The notes under the pieces: generated by a model
Told to the model about the DNA's origin: nothing
The model's database searches: none
What the model saw: the letters and a program-made list of their open reading frames with translations, nothing else
Translations under genes and position numbers: made by a program
Shown: positions 1 to 8,603 of the stretch, piece after piece
How positions within the stretch are numbered: the first letter of the stretch is position 1
Layout: each line of letters opens with the position of its first letter
NCBI RefSeq assembly: GCF_026130175.1
Contig: NZ_JAIGNI010000011.1
Location: forward strand, 48,211 to 112,210
DNA: 64,000 nt
Direction of reading: 5' to 3'
Source of the DNA: Lyngbya sp. CCAP 1446/10
GTDB taxonomy: Bacteria > Cyanobacteriota > Cyanobacteriia > Cyanobacteriales > Microcoleaceae

Positions 1-49
1 AGCAAAGCTACTGTTAAATCTAAAAATTTCATGTTTTTTCTCAGACAAG

Positions 50-192
50 ACGGCGGTTGAAGCCGCACCTACAAAAATAAAGTCCGCCTCCGCAGACTGA
101 AAAAAATAACGCAAAACGTACTTTAAACCGCCCACTCTTCAACCCGCGGAGGCGGGTGAGTGTTTGTATAGACGCGGTTTCAACCGTACGTC
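50..192. repeat. R1 palindromic repeat, copy 1
   Basis: The left arm carries GGCGGTTGAAGCCGC followed by a small hairpin (GTCCGCCTCCGCAGAC). The right arm carries CAACCCGCGGAGGCGGGT, then GACGCGGTTTCAACCG. The two arms are inverted copies of each other, so the whole element can fold into one long stem with side hairpins. About ten more copies lie in other intergenic gaps of this window. It contains no gene of its own, and it supplies a false GTG start at position 156 for the gene that follows. Confidence 0.85.
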
Positions 193-242
193 TGATCTTA
201 GGGTATGTTATGATAAGATATCAAACTTTAGAAAGTAAAGTC

Positions 243-1019
243 ATGGTCGCGACTCAAGATCACCCAAAACAAAAAACGGTAGCAATAACCGTAACTTGGG
301 AGAAGTTGCCAGACGACTTCCAATTAGAAGAAAAACCAGTTGAGAATACAGGTCAACCGCTAATTGCCGGAGCACTGCGAGAGATATTAGAACTAAGAGG
401 ATTAATCGGGCCACTAATGCTGATTGCTAGCAACTTTGGTATTTGCGCTACTGTTAACGGCGAGTTAGTTATCAAAGCACCAGATTGGGTTTATATACCT
501 TCGGTACTACCCGCAGAATCGAGAAGAGACCGCAAAAGCTACACTCCAAACTTGGAAGGAGAAATCCCAACCATTGTTATGGAGTTTTTGTCTGAAACAG
601 ACGGCGAGGAATATTCTATTATACGTACTTTTCCTCCCGGAAAGTGGTTTTTTTACGAACAAATTCTGCAAGTGCAAAATTACATCATTTTTGACCCGGA
701 AAGTGGATTATTGGAGGTATATCGCTTGCAAAATGGCAATTACGAATTAGAATTTCCTGATGAGGAAGGTCGCCATTGGATAGCAGATTTTGGTTTGTAT
801 TTGGGAACTTGGCGGGGGGAAAAAGAACAGCGTACAGGCTATTGGTTGCGCTGGTGGGATGAAGCAGGAAATCTGCTTTTGTGGGGTGTAGAACAGATAA
901 CAGCGGAACGACAACGGGTCGAACTCGAACGCGAACGGGCCGATCGCGAATGCGAACGAGCCGATCGCCTTGCTGAATATTTACGCGCTCAGGGAATTAA
1001 CCCGGACGAGATTGTTTGA
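243..1019 (+). CDS. Uma2 family (DUF820) putative endonuclease
   Basis: This 258-residue protein belongs to the Uma2 family, a PD-(D/E)XK nuclease fold that is greatly expanded in cyanobacteria and whose role is unknown. The typical blocks are visible: KAPDWVYIP with the probable metal-binding Asp, IPTIVMEFLS with the Glu, and GKWFFYEQILQVQNYIIFDP followed by LEVYRL. The C-terminal 35 residues are a charged coiled coil rich in ERERAD repeats, which is usual for this subfamily. The frame is open upstream to a GTG at 156, but that codon lies inside repeat R1. I therefore start at MVATQD (243); an ATG at 210 is also possible. A hairpin at 1041-1062 (GGTGCGC/GCGCACC) follows the stop. Whether the protein cleaves DNA cannot be judged from sequence. 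Confidence 0.85.
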   Translation: MVATQDHPKQKTVAITVTWEKLPDDFQLEEKPVENTGQPLIAGALREILELRGLIGPLMLIASNFGICATVNGELVIKAPDWVYIPSVLPAESRRDRKSYTPNLEGEIPTIVMEFLSETDGEEYSIIRTFPPGKWFFYEQILQVQNYIIFDPESGLLEVYRLQNGNYELEFPDEEGRHWIADFGLYLGTWRGEKEQRTGYWLRWWDEAGNLLLWGVEQITAERQRVELERERADRECERADRLAEYLRAQGINPDEIV

Positions 1020-1089
1020 TAAATTGTCTGCGATATTTGTAGGGTGCGCTGCGGCGCACCTTACGTTATTATCACATAATTGGGTTTAA

Positions 1090-2452
1090 AACCCCGTCCT
1101 TCGCTCGACGGCTTTAATTGTAAACTTTAATTACACATTCACCACTCTTGTGCTGAAGGCGATAGCATAAGAATGGAGATGAGAGCAATGCTAGTTTTTG
1201 AGTTTAAGACTTACGGAAATTCAAGTCAGTTTGATGCGGTAGGCGAAGCAATTCGGACTGCCCAGTTTGTTCGCAATAGCTGTTTACGCTACTGGATCGA
1301 CAATCCGAAAAAGAACAAGTACGACTTGAATAAATACTGTGCTGTACTAGCAGCAACTTTTCCGTTCGCTGACGAACTCAATTCTCAGGCAAGACAGGCA
1401 AGTGCCGAACGCGCTTGGGCTGCTATCTCTCGGTTCTACGAAAACTGTAAGAAAAAGATTCCCGGTAAAAAAGGATATCCACAATTTCATAAAGACTGCC
1501 GTTCTGTTGAGTACAAATCGACTGGGTGGAAACTTGATCCAGACAGAAAGTCGATAACTTTCACCGATAAAAAAGGAATCGGCAAGCTCAAGCTCAAAGG
1601 TACTCGCGACTTACATTTTTACCAAATTAACCAAATTAAACGGGTACGACTGGTAAAACGTGCTGACGGTATTTACGTTCAATTCTGTATAGATGTCAGC
1701 AGAACAGAAAATACAGAACCGACAGGTAATACTATTGGATTAGATGTTGGGTTAAAAGAATACTACACCGATTCAAATGGAGTCACGGTTGAAAACCCTA
1801 GATTCCTAAGAAAAGGCGAACGTATCCTTAAGCTCCGTCAGCGTCGAGTATCGAAAAAAGTCAAAGGCTCAAAGAATAGAGGCAAAGCCAGACAGACTTT
1901 AGGTAAGCGCCATCTCAAAATAAGTAGGCAACGTAAAGACCATGCCGTGAAATTGGCAAGGTGCGTAGTTCAGTCAAACGACTTGATAGCCTACGAAGAT
2001 TTGAGAATCAAGAATATGGTGCAGAATCATTGTCTGGCTAAGTCTATTAACGACGCATCTTGGTATCAGTTCCGTGTATGGCTGGAATATTTTGGAAAAG
2101 TATTCCAGCGCGTAACGGTTGCGGTAAATCCGCAATATACCAGCCAAGAATGCTCTAGCTGCGGTGAAATTGTCAAAAAAACGCTATCCACCAGAACTCA
2201 CGCCTGTCAATGTGGTTGTCTGATGGATAGAGATTTCAATGCCGCTAGAAATATCCTAAGTCGGGGATTGGGTACGGTAGGGCATACCGGAACCCTTGCA
2301 CTCTTTGCAAATAACGCTTTGGGAGAATTGACCCCTACTTTGGTTGGAGAAATCCTGCCTCAGCAAGTCGGCTCTGTGAACAAAGAATCCCCTCGCCTTG
2401 ATAGCTGGGGAGTGTCAACTAATACTCGGATTCCTATTCCTAAGATTCCGAG
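1090..2452 (+). mobile_element. IS200/IS605-family element with tnpB only
   Basis: The element consists of a tnpB gene with no tnpA, so it cannot move on its own. A short hairpin at 1094-1111 (CCGTC/GACGG) sits where the left-end hairpin of such elements is expected. A second one at 2425-2452 (CTCGGA/TCCGAG) could mark the right end. These elements have no terminal inverted repeats or target duplications, so both ends are approximate. The guide (omega) RNA would be expected to cover the last part of tnpB and the right end. Confidence 0.5.
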
Positions 2453-2534
2453 ATCCAGGAACTTTTCGGCTGGGACGGCGCTGGTTCAAACTGCTCGCAC
2501 TGCGAGTATTCAAAGCATCAGCAGAACCTGTTAA
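1188..2534 (+). CDS. tnpB: TnpB, RNA-guided RuvC nuclease of IS200/IS605 type
   Basis: This 448-residue protein is a TnpB, an omega-RNA-guided DNA nuclease and ancestor of Cas12. The RuvC residues are visible: Asp in GLDVGLKEY (about residue 186), Glu in AYEDLRIKN (about 270) and Asp in MDRDFNAARN (about 349). A zinc ribbon, CSSCG...CQCGC, lies between the last two. The N-terminal helical domain and the KxKGYPQF stretch are typical. I start at ATG 1188, because GGAGATGAGAG lies just upstream; an ATG at 1173 is in frame. The frame continues about 35 residues past the usual end (near NKESPRL) and overlaps the convergent amine oxidase gene by 120 bp. All catalytic residues are intact, so it may be active. 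Confidence 0.9.
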   Translation: MLVFEFKTYGNSSQFDAVGEAIRTAQFVRNSCLRYWIDNPKKNKYDLNKYCAVLAATFPFADELNSQARQASAERAWAAISRFYENCKKKIPGKKGYPQFHKDCRSVEYKSTGWKLDPDRKSITFTDKKGIGKLKLKGTRDLHFYQINQIKRVRLVKRADGIYVQFCIDVSRTENTEPTGNTIGLDVGLKEYYTDSNGVTVENPRFLRKGERILKLRQRRVSKKVKGSKNRGKARQTLGKRHLKISRQRKDHAVKLARCVVQSNDLIAYEDLRIKNMVQNHCLAKSINDASWYQFRVWLEYFGKVFQRVTVAVNPQYTSQECSSCGEIVKKTLSTRTHACQCGCLMDRDFNAARNILSRGLGTVGHTGTLALFANNALGELTPTLVGEILPQQVGSVNKESPRLDSWGVSTNTRIPIPKIPRSRNFSAGTALVQTARTASIQSISRTC

Positions 2535-4112
2535 ACCCAAATCTTGTAAAATTTCAAAAGCCGCCCTTTGTCCAGTTTCGCAACCGCCTTCCATATAACC
2601 TTGATTTTCCAGCGAAGTGTGTTCTCCGGCAAAATATAAATTACCAACTCGTTCGCCTTCTACGCCGTGCATTTGCGTCCACTGTCCGATTAAATAGCAG
2701 GAATAAGAACCTTTAGAAAAGCGTTCTCCCGGCCAATAAGCTCGTACAGCTTTACCCGATCGCAAATTGCTCACTCCGGGAAAAACTCTTTCAAATTGTC
2801 CCAAAAATCTTTGTGCTTGGTCTTCGGGAGTTCCGCTACCGATCGCCAAACCCTGCTTTCCTCCTGTAAAATTAGTAACTAAACCGTTACCAGTAGGAGC
2901 AAAAGGCGTAGCTTCCCAGCTATTTTGGAATCCTAAATCGGTATAAACAGAAGCAGTCGATTGATAAACTTCCCGCCAAATGCGGCTGCGGTAGCCCGTA
3001 ACTAACTTAGAATTGGTACCGTAGCCCAATTGCTCGATCGCCCTGCGCTTTGGTTGGGGCAAAGGTACGTTAATTTTAACGTCACGCAGAGTGCTAAACG
3101 GCAAAGTTAACAAAACTCGCTCGTAAGTGCGCTCGAAGGCGCTTTGTCCCGATCGCAAATTTACCCGATAGCGGCCATCCGGTAACAGAGTAATCGCTTC
3201 CAAAACCGTCCCCGCTTCGATCGAATCAGACAATTTATCCGCCAAACTGTTGACAATTTGACTGTTACCGCCTTCAATTTGATAGCGCTCATCGCTGTTG
3301 CCGTATAATTCAAAACTGTTAGGTTCAGAACCGATTAAAAACAGCAGATTTAACGCCGACTGTTCCTCGGGATCTCGGCCGTATTCCGCCGTGTAAGCAA
3401 TGCGGAGCAACTGCCGGACAATCGTGCTAGTATCAGATCCATCGAGATATTGAGCGATCGAAAGATTGTCCAATCTTTCAGCAGTTTCCGTAAAATCTTG
3501 ATAGCTAAAGTTATCGCCCACTGCCTGCCAATCAGCACTAATTTTAGTGGCTAGCGGCGCAAAATCTGCGATTAATTGTTCTTGAGAAAAGCGTCGCCTA
3601 TCAAGGAAAAAAGTATCCTTCACCAATCCCCGCTGCACGCCAAGTAAATCGATCGCCTGCAAACCCAATTCCGTCGCCAGGGAAATTAAAGTAGTGTGGC
3701 CGGTGTCAATAAATTCTCCCCCCAAATCCGCCGAAATCTGCGTTCCAGCCACCTTGGGAGCCGTGCGAATCCTCCCCCCCACGCGGTTAGTTGCCTCAAT
3801 GATATCGGCACGCACGCCCGCTTGACGCAAGCGATAGGCCGCCGTCAAACCCGCAATTCCCGCACCCACAACCAAAATGGGCGATCGTCCGCCTTGTTGA
3901 GCAAAAGCTCCCTCCCTGGTAAAAGTCGCAGCAGCTACAGCCCCCGCAGCAGCTAAACCCCCGTGCAGCAACTGGCGCCGAGATATGGGAAAATTGGAAC
4001 TGCGCGAAGTCAGCATCCCCAGTAATTCATCAGCCGGAATGCCCGTTTCCCGAGACTTTTGGGCAATACTCGCAGCGCGGCGCAGCATTGCCATCAGTGC
4101 AGATTTAGCCAT
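2415..4112 (-). CDS. Tat-exported flavin monoamine oxidase
   Basis: This 565-residue FAD enzyme of the amine oxidase family oxidises an amine (substrate unknown) to an aldehyde or ketone, ammonia and H2O2. A twin-arginine signal (SRRQLLHGG followed by an Ala-rich stretch to GAFAQ) near residues 40-70 predicts export as a folded protein. The Rossmann FAD motif VVGAGIAGLTAAYRL follows directly, then GGRIRT and DLGGEFID. The C-terminal FAD block GNLYFAGEHTS...YMEGGCETGQRAA is complete. I start at MAKSALMAML, which has GAGGGTGG upstream; the open frame extends 21 residues further. The final 30 residues, rich in Ser, Arg and Asn, look unrelated to the family and lie over the tnpB 3' end, so the IS insertion probably replaced the original terminus. 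Confidence 0.85.
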   Translation of the reverse strand: MAKSALMAMLRRAASIAQKSRETGIPADELLGMLTSRSSNFPISRRQLLHGGLAAAGAVAAATFTREGAFAQQGGRSPILVVGAGIAGLTAAYRLRQAGVRADIIEATNRVGGRIRTAPKVAGTQISADLGGEFIDTGHTTLISLATELGLQAIDLLGVQRGLVKDTFFLDRRRFSQEQLIADFAPLATKISADWQAVGDNFSYQDFTETAERLDNLSIAQYLDGSDTSTIVRQLLRIAYTAEYGRDPEEQSALNLLFLIGSEPNSFELYGNSDERYQIEGGNSQIVNSLADKLSDSIEAGTVLEAITLLPDGRYRVNLRSGQSAFERTYERVLLTLPFSTLRDVKINVPLPQPKRRAIEQLGYGTNSKLVTGYRSRIWREVYQSTASVYTDLGFQNSWEATPFAPTGNGLVTNFTGGKQGLAIGSGTPEDQAQRFLGQFERVFPGVSNLRSGKAVRAYWPGERFSKGSYSCYLIGQWTQMHGVEGERVGNLYFAGEHTSLENQGYMEGGCETGQRAAFEILQDLGLTGSADALNTRSASSLNQRRPSRKVPGSRNLRNRNPSIS

Positions 4113-4211
4113 AATTGAGCCACCCTCACAAAACTTCGGTGTAAACTGGATTGTCGATCGAATTTGATTATGCACTTTCCAGCCTAAAGTACAAAGAGAT
4201 TTTTTTTAATA

Positions 4212-5123
4212 ATGCTAACCCTCAGAACACTGTTCGACAGCAAATTTTATCTCGAAAACAACCCAGATGTCGCCGTAGCAGTTGCCAGAGGTACGGTATC
4301 GAGCCCCTTCGATCACTACCAAAAAATTGGCCAATTTGAAAATCGCAACCCCAATGCCCTGTTCGACGCCAACTATTATTTAGACACTAATACAGATGTA
4401 GCAGTATCAGCTAAAAAAAATAATTTTTCCGCCGCCCAGCACTTTATTAAATTCGGTCAATTTGAACAACGGAGTCCCAACCCTTTGTTCGATCCAAGTT
4501 TTTATCTATCAACCAACCCAGACGTTCAGACAGCAGTCCAAACAAATCAATTTACCGCATTTGAGCATTACCTGAAAGTGGGTCAATTTGAAAACCGCAA
4601 ACCCAGTGTTTTTTTCGATCCGAACTTTTATCTTCAAAAATATCCGCTGGTAGCAGCAGCCGTCACCAACGGTATAGTTAAAAGCGCGATCGACCACTAC
4701 ATTCAATTCGGCGAACAAGAAGGACTGCTAAGCACACTCCCCGCTCCCGCCGACAATTTAAACGCAGCAAAAAACCTGGGAATTTTGACCAACATTCAAA
4801 GTGCCAGCGATTTTGTGGGCGCTGCTCAACCAGCAAACATTTACAGTTTTATCCTCAATACTCCGAGCATTTTCAGTGCAACTGTGGACGGTTTGAGTGC
4901 AGATGTTGACGTAGAATTAATTAAGGATATCAACGGCAACGGCGCAGTTGGATTAGACGATCTTATTGCTTCGTCTAACAATTTAAGCACGGCTTCAGAA
5001 ACAATTGTCAGCAATGGGGCTTTGCCTGCGGGGACTTATTTCGTCCGCGTTTCTCAGTTTCAAGGCGATACAAATTATGACTTGAGATTGCTTTCCGCTC
5101 CTTCTCCCACGCCGCTTGTATGA
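4212..5123 (+). CDS. FYLxxNPDV-repeat protein with PPC domain
   Basis: The first 170 residues contain four to five repeats of about 38 residues with the pattern LFDxxFYLxxNPDVxxAV...HYxxxGQFExRxPN. This repeat is found in large cyanobacterial and alphaproteobacterial secreted or calcium-binding proteins; its function is not known. From about residue 185 a bacterial pre-peptidase C-terminal (PPC) beta-sandwich follows, with NIYSFILNTPSIFSATVDGL, a Dx(N/D)GNG-like loop (KDINGNGAVGLDD) that may bind calcium, and LPAGTYFVRVSQF. There is no classical signal peptide, so export by a type I system is possible (inference). It is divergent from the amine oxidase gene, with a 99-bp gap between them. Confidence 0.7.
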   Translation: MLTLRTLFDSKFYLENNPDVAVAVARGTVSSPFDHYQKIGQFENRNPNALFDANYYLDTNTDVAVSAKKNNFSAAQHFIKFGQFEQRSPNPLFDPSFYLSTNPDVQTAVQTNQFTAFEHYLKVGQFENRKPSVFFDPNFYLQKYPLVAAAVTNGIVKSAIDHYIQFGEQEGLLSTLPAPADNLNAAKNLGILTNIQSASDFVGAAQPANIYSFILNTPSIFSATVDGLSADVDVELIKDINGNGAVGLDDLIASSNNLSTASETIVSNGALPAGTYFVRVSQFQGDTNYDLRLLSAPSPTPLV

Positions 5124-5203
5124 CAGGATGGTTTACCGTCGAAGGCAACCGTAGCTGAAGGTGGAAGGCATTCTGCCGAATTAAAGAAAATTTTTGAATT
5201 CAA

Positions 5204-5328
5204 TAGACAAGATTGCAAAAATAATTAGGACAGGCTAGAAGCCCATCCCACAATTTTTTTTTCTTGTGGGACGTTGCTCTGAGCAGCGTCCGAAAATTTG
5301 ATTAAAAGGACTTTTGCAATCTTGTCTA
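5204..5328. repeat. MITE-like element with 17-bp terminal inverted repeats
   Basis: TAGACAAGATTGCAAAA at 5204-5220 is perfectly complementary to 5312-5328. The inside holds a second, weaker palindrome around CATCCCACAA / TTGTGGGAC and GGACGCTGCTC-like arms. It has no coding capacity. A fragment ending GAACCGTATT (5332-5341) just after it resembles the edge of repeat family R2. Confidence 0.7.
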
Positions 5329-5400
5329 CTGAACCGTATTGGGGCATAACGGCGCGGATACGATCGCCCATTTAACCAGCAGACAAAAACCAGGGACTAA

Positions 5401-7557
5401 TTAATTCCGCACAGACCACGATCGCACTTTACCCAAAGTAACCGGCATCACATCTATCACGTCAATTGTATAGCGGTAAACTTTCTTAGCTCGACTGCTA
5501 TTTTCAGAATCAAAAAACTTCAATTTCACATCCCAACAGTCGCTATTCAGGCGGCAGAACGGGCTTTTTTCCACTTCGATGCTATCGAGTTCCATGCCTC
5601 TAGCAACGGCCTCGGCAAAGGTAGAAGCAGCTTGGAAAGCATTTGTCGCAGCGAAATTGAGAGCCCGATCGCGCGCAGTTTTCCCTAAGTTCCGCAAGTC
5701 GAAATAAATGCGGTGCAGGAAACTAACCAAAGAACGCCGTACCGCTTCCTCGCTCACATCACCCATTCCATCCCGCAGAGTCTCCAAAGCCGCACTTACG
5801 AGGCTATTAACAGACCAGCCATACATTCCCCGCGTCACTCGCGGTTCAATCACCGGCACCAATTCCCCAGAAAACAGTTCAACCGTGCCACCGCTGAGCC
5901 TTCCCGGGAGGCTCATCCGCTCGATGTAATCTTCGCTTTCTTGTGCAATCAACTGTGCTGCTAGCAATTGTATGAGGCCTTCGTACACATCCGCCCCAAA
6001 CGACCCTTTCGGTTCAATGGCGTAAACCGGCGTTAATTCCTGATTCAGCGTCCAAATTAAAGCCTTTGCTTCCGATGGGTTTTGTTCCAGATAGTTCGCC
6101 ATTTGGCGCGCATCGTAGGGGTTGGCGGGAACCGTCACGCCCTCAATTTCCACAGCCGGCATCAATTGTTTGAACGTATCGCGCCTCGCCTCGGTGCCGA
6201 AGTCGTAGCCCAAAGTTCCCAGGGCATAAACCAGCTTTGACGGAAGGCTCGCAGTGACGCCTGTTGTAGGTGTGTTGGGCGTGGTTGGAATTTCTGAGGA
6301 AGAGATTTCGCCGCCCCTATGCGAAGCTGCGATCGAACCTAACTCCCCATGACGAGGGAAGGCGGAAGTCACTGCACCCAAGAGCACGGGAGTTAGCGCA
6401 CTCTCATCTATGATTGCTTCCCTCTCATCGGAATACAGCAATTGGGAGAAAGGTTCTGCACTAGCTGCAAGTTGAATTGGACTGAATGTCGAAGGCGCAA
6501 CAGCCGCCAGCAGTTCCCCTGTCAGCAAGCGAACCGCACCGGGAATATTCAGTGTCCCCCGCAAGCAGCGCTCCGGTTCTTCCACTTCTTCAGGATCGCA
6601 GGGAATGGCGCTGTTTAAAATGGCAGCGCGAACCGCTTCAGCATTTGGCTTTTCGCCCCGCTGCAATTGCAAGCTCATTAACAAAGCAGAAAGGCCGGTA
6701 ATAATCGGAGCCGCGCAACTGGTGCCTTTTTTCCGCGCCGGCTCGTCTGTTCCCGGTTGCGCCCCTAAGATATTTTCCCCAAATGTCATGATGCCTTGCT
6801 CTTGGTACTTGCCACCCCAGTTGCTAAATTTAAACGGGATGCCGTCATCCCGCAGTGCGCCCACTGTGAGGACGTTTGGCAACACGGCGGGGACGCACCA
6901 GCACTCGCCTTTGTCGTTACCCCCCGGCGCGACAACCAAGATGCCGTTATCTTGACATTGCTTGACAGCGCGGCCAATTAGTTCGTGGGCGAGGCCGCTT
7001 TGGGTGGGGTGGCAGGCGGCGCAGTGGATGATATTTGCTCCTTGTGCCATTGCCCAATTGAACGCGCGGGCGAGGTTGAGGGGGGAGATGAATTCGCTGC
7101 CTTCGCCGTTAATGTCGATCGGAATATTGATAGCGGTGCAGCCAGGAGCCATGCCTGGGGCGGGGGAACCGTGCTGGCCGATAATGGTGCTGGCAATGTG
7201 GGTGGCGTGGAAGTCACATTCGAGGCGGCCGAGGATGGGTTTGGGGATGGTTTCTTTTAGGGCTTCAATTTCTGCTTTTAAGGCTTCTTCTTCGGCGTCT
7301 GTTTCTTCTTCACTTTTTTTTATATCGGCCTTTTCTTTTTGTAGGGCTAGGATTTTCCACCATTGCTCTAGATAGGCGGGTTCGATGGGTTCCGGTTCTT
7401 CCTGCCAGTAGGGGCGTAGTTGGCTGAAGTTTGCTCCTTGGAAGCAGGCGCGGGCCATGTCGGCGGAACCGTCGAGCACAGCGATTTTGATGCGGGGGTC
7501 GCCTAGAGTATGCGACCAAAGTTCGGGAAGACCGGGAATCGTTATCAGGTCAGGCAT
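5401..7557 (-). CDS. patG: Cyanobactin macrocyclase, PatG-type subtilisin
   Basis: This 718-residue protein is a member of the PatA/PatG cyanobactin maturation protease family. The N-terminal S8 domain has Asp29 (AVLDG), His117 (FHATH), oxyanion Asn214 (PGGND) and Ser280 (KGTSCAAP). Between Asp and His lie about 53 more residues than in the sister protease at 13005-15029. They form a charged helical insertion (residues 50-110, LQKEKADIKKSEEE), matching the capping helices that make PatG a macrocyclase instead of a simple protease. The family C-terminal domain follows a linker and covers residues 435-718 (LVYALGTLGYDFGTEARRD to the end). PatG's N-terminal oxidase domain is missing, which fits the absence of a heterocyclase. 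Predicted role: removal of the follower FAG(D/G)DAE and head-to-tail ring closure. It is the last gene of the cluster. Confidence 0.9.
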   Translation of the reverse strand: MPDLITIPGLPELWSHTLGDPRIKIAVLDGSADMARACFQGANFSQLRPYWQEEPEPIEPAYLEQWWKILALQKEKADIKKSEEETDAEEEALKAEIEALKETIPKPILGRLECDFHATHIASTIIGQHGSPAPGMAPGCTAINIPIDINGEGSEFISPLNLARAFNWAMAQGANIIHCAACHPTQSGLAHELIGRAVKQCQDNGILVVAPGGNDKGECWCVPAVLPNVLTVGALRDDGIPFKFSNWGGKYQEQGIMTFGENILGAQPGTDEPARKKGTSCAAPIITGLSALLMSLQLQRGEKPNAEAVRAAILNSAIPCDPEEVEEPERCLRGTLNIPGAVRLLTGELLAAVAPSTFSPIQLAASAEPFSQLLYSDEREAIIDESALTPVLLGAVTSAFPRHGELGSIAASHRGGEISSSEIPTTPNTPTTGVTASLPSKLVYALGTLGYDFGTEARRDTFKQLMPAVEIEGVTVPANPYDARQMANYLEQNPSEAKALIWTLNQELTPVYAIEPKGSFGADVYEGLIQLLAAQLIAQESEDYIERMSLPGRLSGGTVELFSGELVPVIEPRVTRGMYGWSVNSLVSAALETLRDGMGDVSEEAVRRSLVSFLHRIYFDLRNLGKTARDRALNFAATNAFQAASTFAEAVARGMELDSIEVEKSPFCRLNSDCWDVKLKFFDSENSSRAKKVYRYTIDVIDVMPVTLGKVRSWSVRN

Positions 7558-7673
7558 AGTGTAATTTGGGATTATTGTTTCGTTATGCGTAGGCTGTGTT
7601 AGCGACAGCGTAACGGATCGCTTTTAGATGATGACAAGAAATAAAACTAAATAGGAATTTAGATTTAAATATG

Positions 7674-8543
7674 TTAAATCAGGTAGTACAAATTCATTTT
7701 TTGAATTGTCCCTGCTAGTAATTCACTTTCTTGCAAAGCTACGCACATTTCCTTGACGGGTTGTTCTCGGTAATAGGCGTGGACTCTACGGGCAGTATCG
7801 TTAGCAGCAAAATAATTGAGAAAATCGTTGAAGTTTTCCAAGTAGTAATATACTACTTTTTCTGCATTTGCTTTGGATAAACCTACACAAATTCGACTGC
7901 ACGCAGGTAAAGGTTGTAAAGCTTGGGTTGACAAAACCTTGGCTAACCTTTGCTGAATATGAATTTGTTGAAACTCTTGCTTTTTAATATAAAGATAAAG
8001 CTCAATGTTGCTGCCACCATTCAGGCTCAAATCAAAACCCAGATGTAAGCTATTACTTACCATTAGAGCTTGAATAGTTTCGTCTAATCCACCGTTCAAT
8101 GCTATAGCTACTTTTAGCTTTTCTGGATAGTCTTTAATCGTTAGCGCCAGCTTTAACTTTGATTCAGCTAATTCTCGTCGTACATCAACTCCCACCATGA
8201 ATCCTGTCATTTTACTGAAGTCGAAGTCCTCGCCGAAAAATTGCTGAATTAAAGAATGATTTACTCGCACATCTGCACGCGCTTCTACTTTTTGGAAAAA
8301 GTTATAGACTGCGTTGAGTTGTTCGAGATTTTGGAGTTTAAAACCAATATCAAAGCGAGCAGGATAAAGTTTGTCTTGCTCGATTTTACAGGAAGATTCA
8401 AGTATACAATTTTCGGATGTTTTTTCAATTTGTTCGACAAAGTTCTCGAAAACATCAAGAGGGTAGAGATTCTCGACTTCAAAGACACGCTTATGGATGC
8501 CAATGTAGTAAAGTTTTTTGCTGTTTTCTAACAAGGTTGTCAT
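7674..8543 (-). CDS. patF: Cyanobactin prenyltransferase, PatF/TruF/LynF family
   Basis: This 289-residue protein matches the ABBA-fold peptide prenyltransferases of cyanobactin clusters. Recognisable blocks, known to me from TruF and LynF, are [20 protein letters not shown] with [44 protein letters not shown] and [11 protein letters not shown]. Family members attach dimethylallyl or geranyl groups to Tyr, Ser/Thr, Trp, His, Arg or the peptide termini; PatF itself is nearly inactive. The acceptor here cannot be read from sequence. The two intact cores of this cluster share one modifiable side chain, Arg. The gene lies 116 bp upstream of the macrocyclase gene on the same strand and is separated from precursor E1 by a transposase remnant. 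Confidence 0.88.
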   Translation of the reverse strand: MTTLLENSKKLYYIGIHKRVFEVENLYPLDVFENFVEQIEKTSENCILESSCKIEQDKLYPARFDIGFKLQNLEQLNAVYNFFQKVEARADVRVNHSLIQQFFGEDFDFSKMTGFMVGVDVRRELAESKLKLALTIKDYPEKLKVAIALNGGLDETIQALMVSNSLHLGFDLSLNGGSNIELYLYIKKQEFQQIHIQQRLAKVLSTQALQPLPACSRICVGLSKANAEKVVYYYLENFNDFLNYFAANDTARRVHAYYREQPVKEMCVALQESELLAGTIQKMNLYYLI

Positions 8544-8603
8544 TGTTTGCTAATATTTTAATGAGGAAGCTTTATCTGCCTTAATCAAGGTAACACAGAG
8601 TCA

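Noticed and set aside
156..242. N-terminal extension of the Uma2 gene to a GTG at 156
   Set aside because: The GTG and the first codons lie inside repeat R1 and are not typical of the family; the start at 243 (MVATQD) fits homologues.
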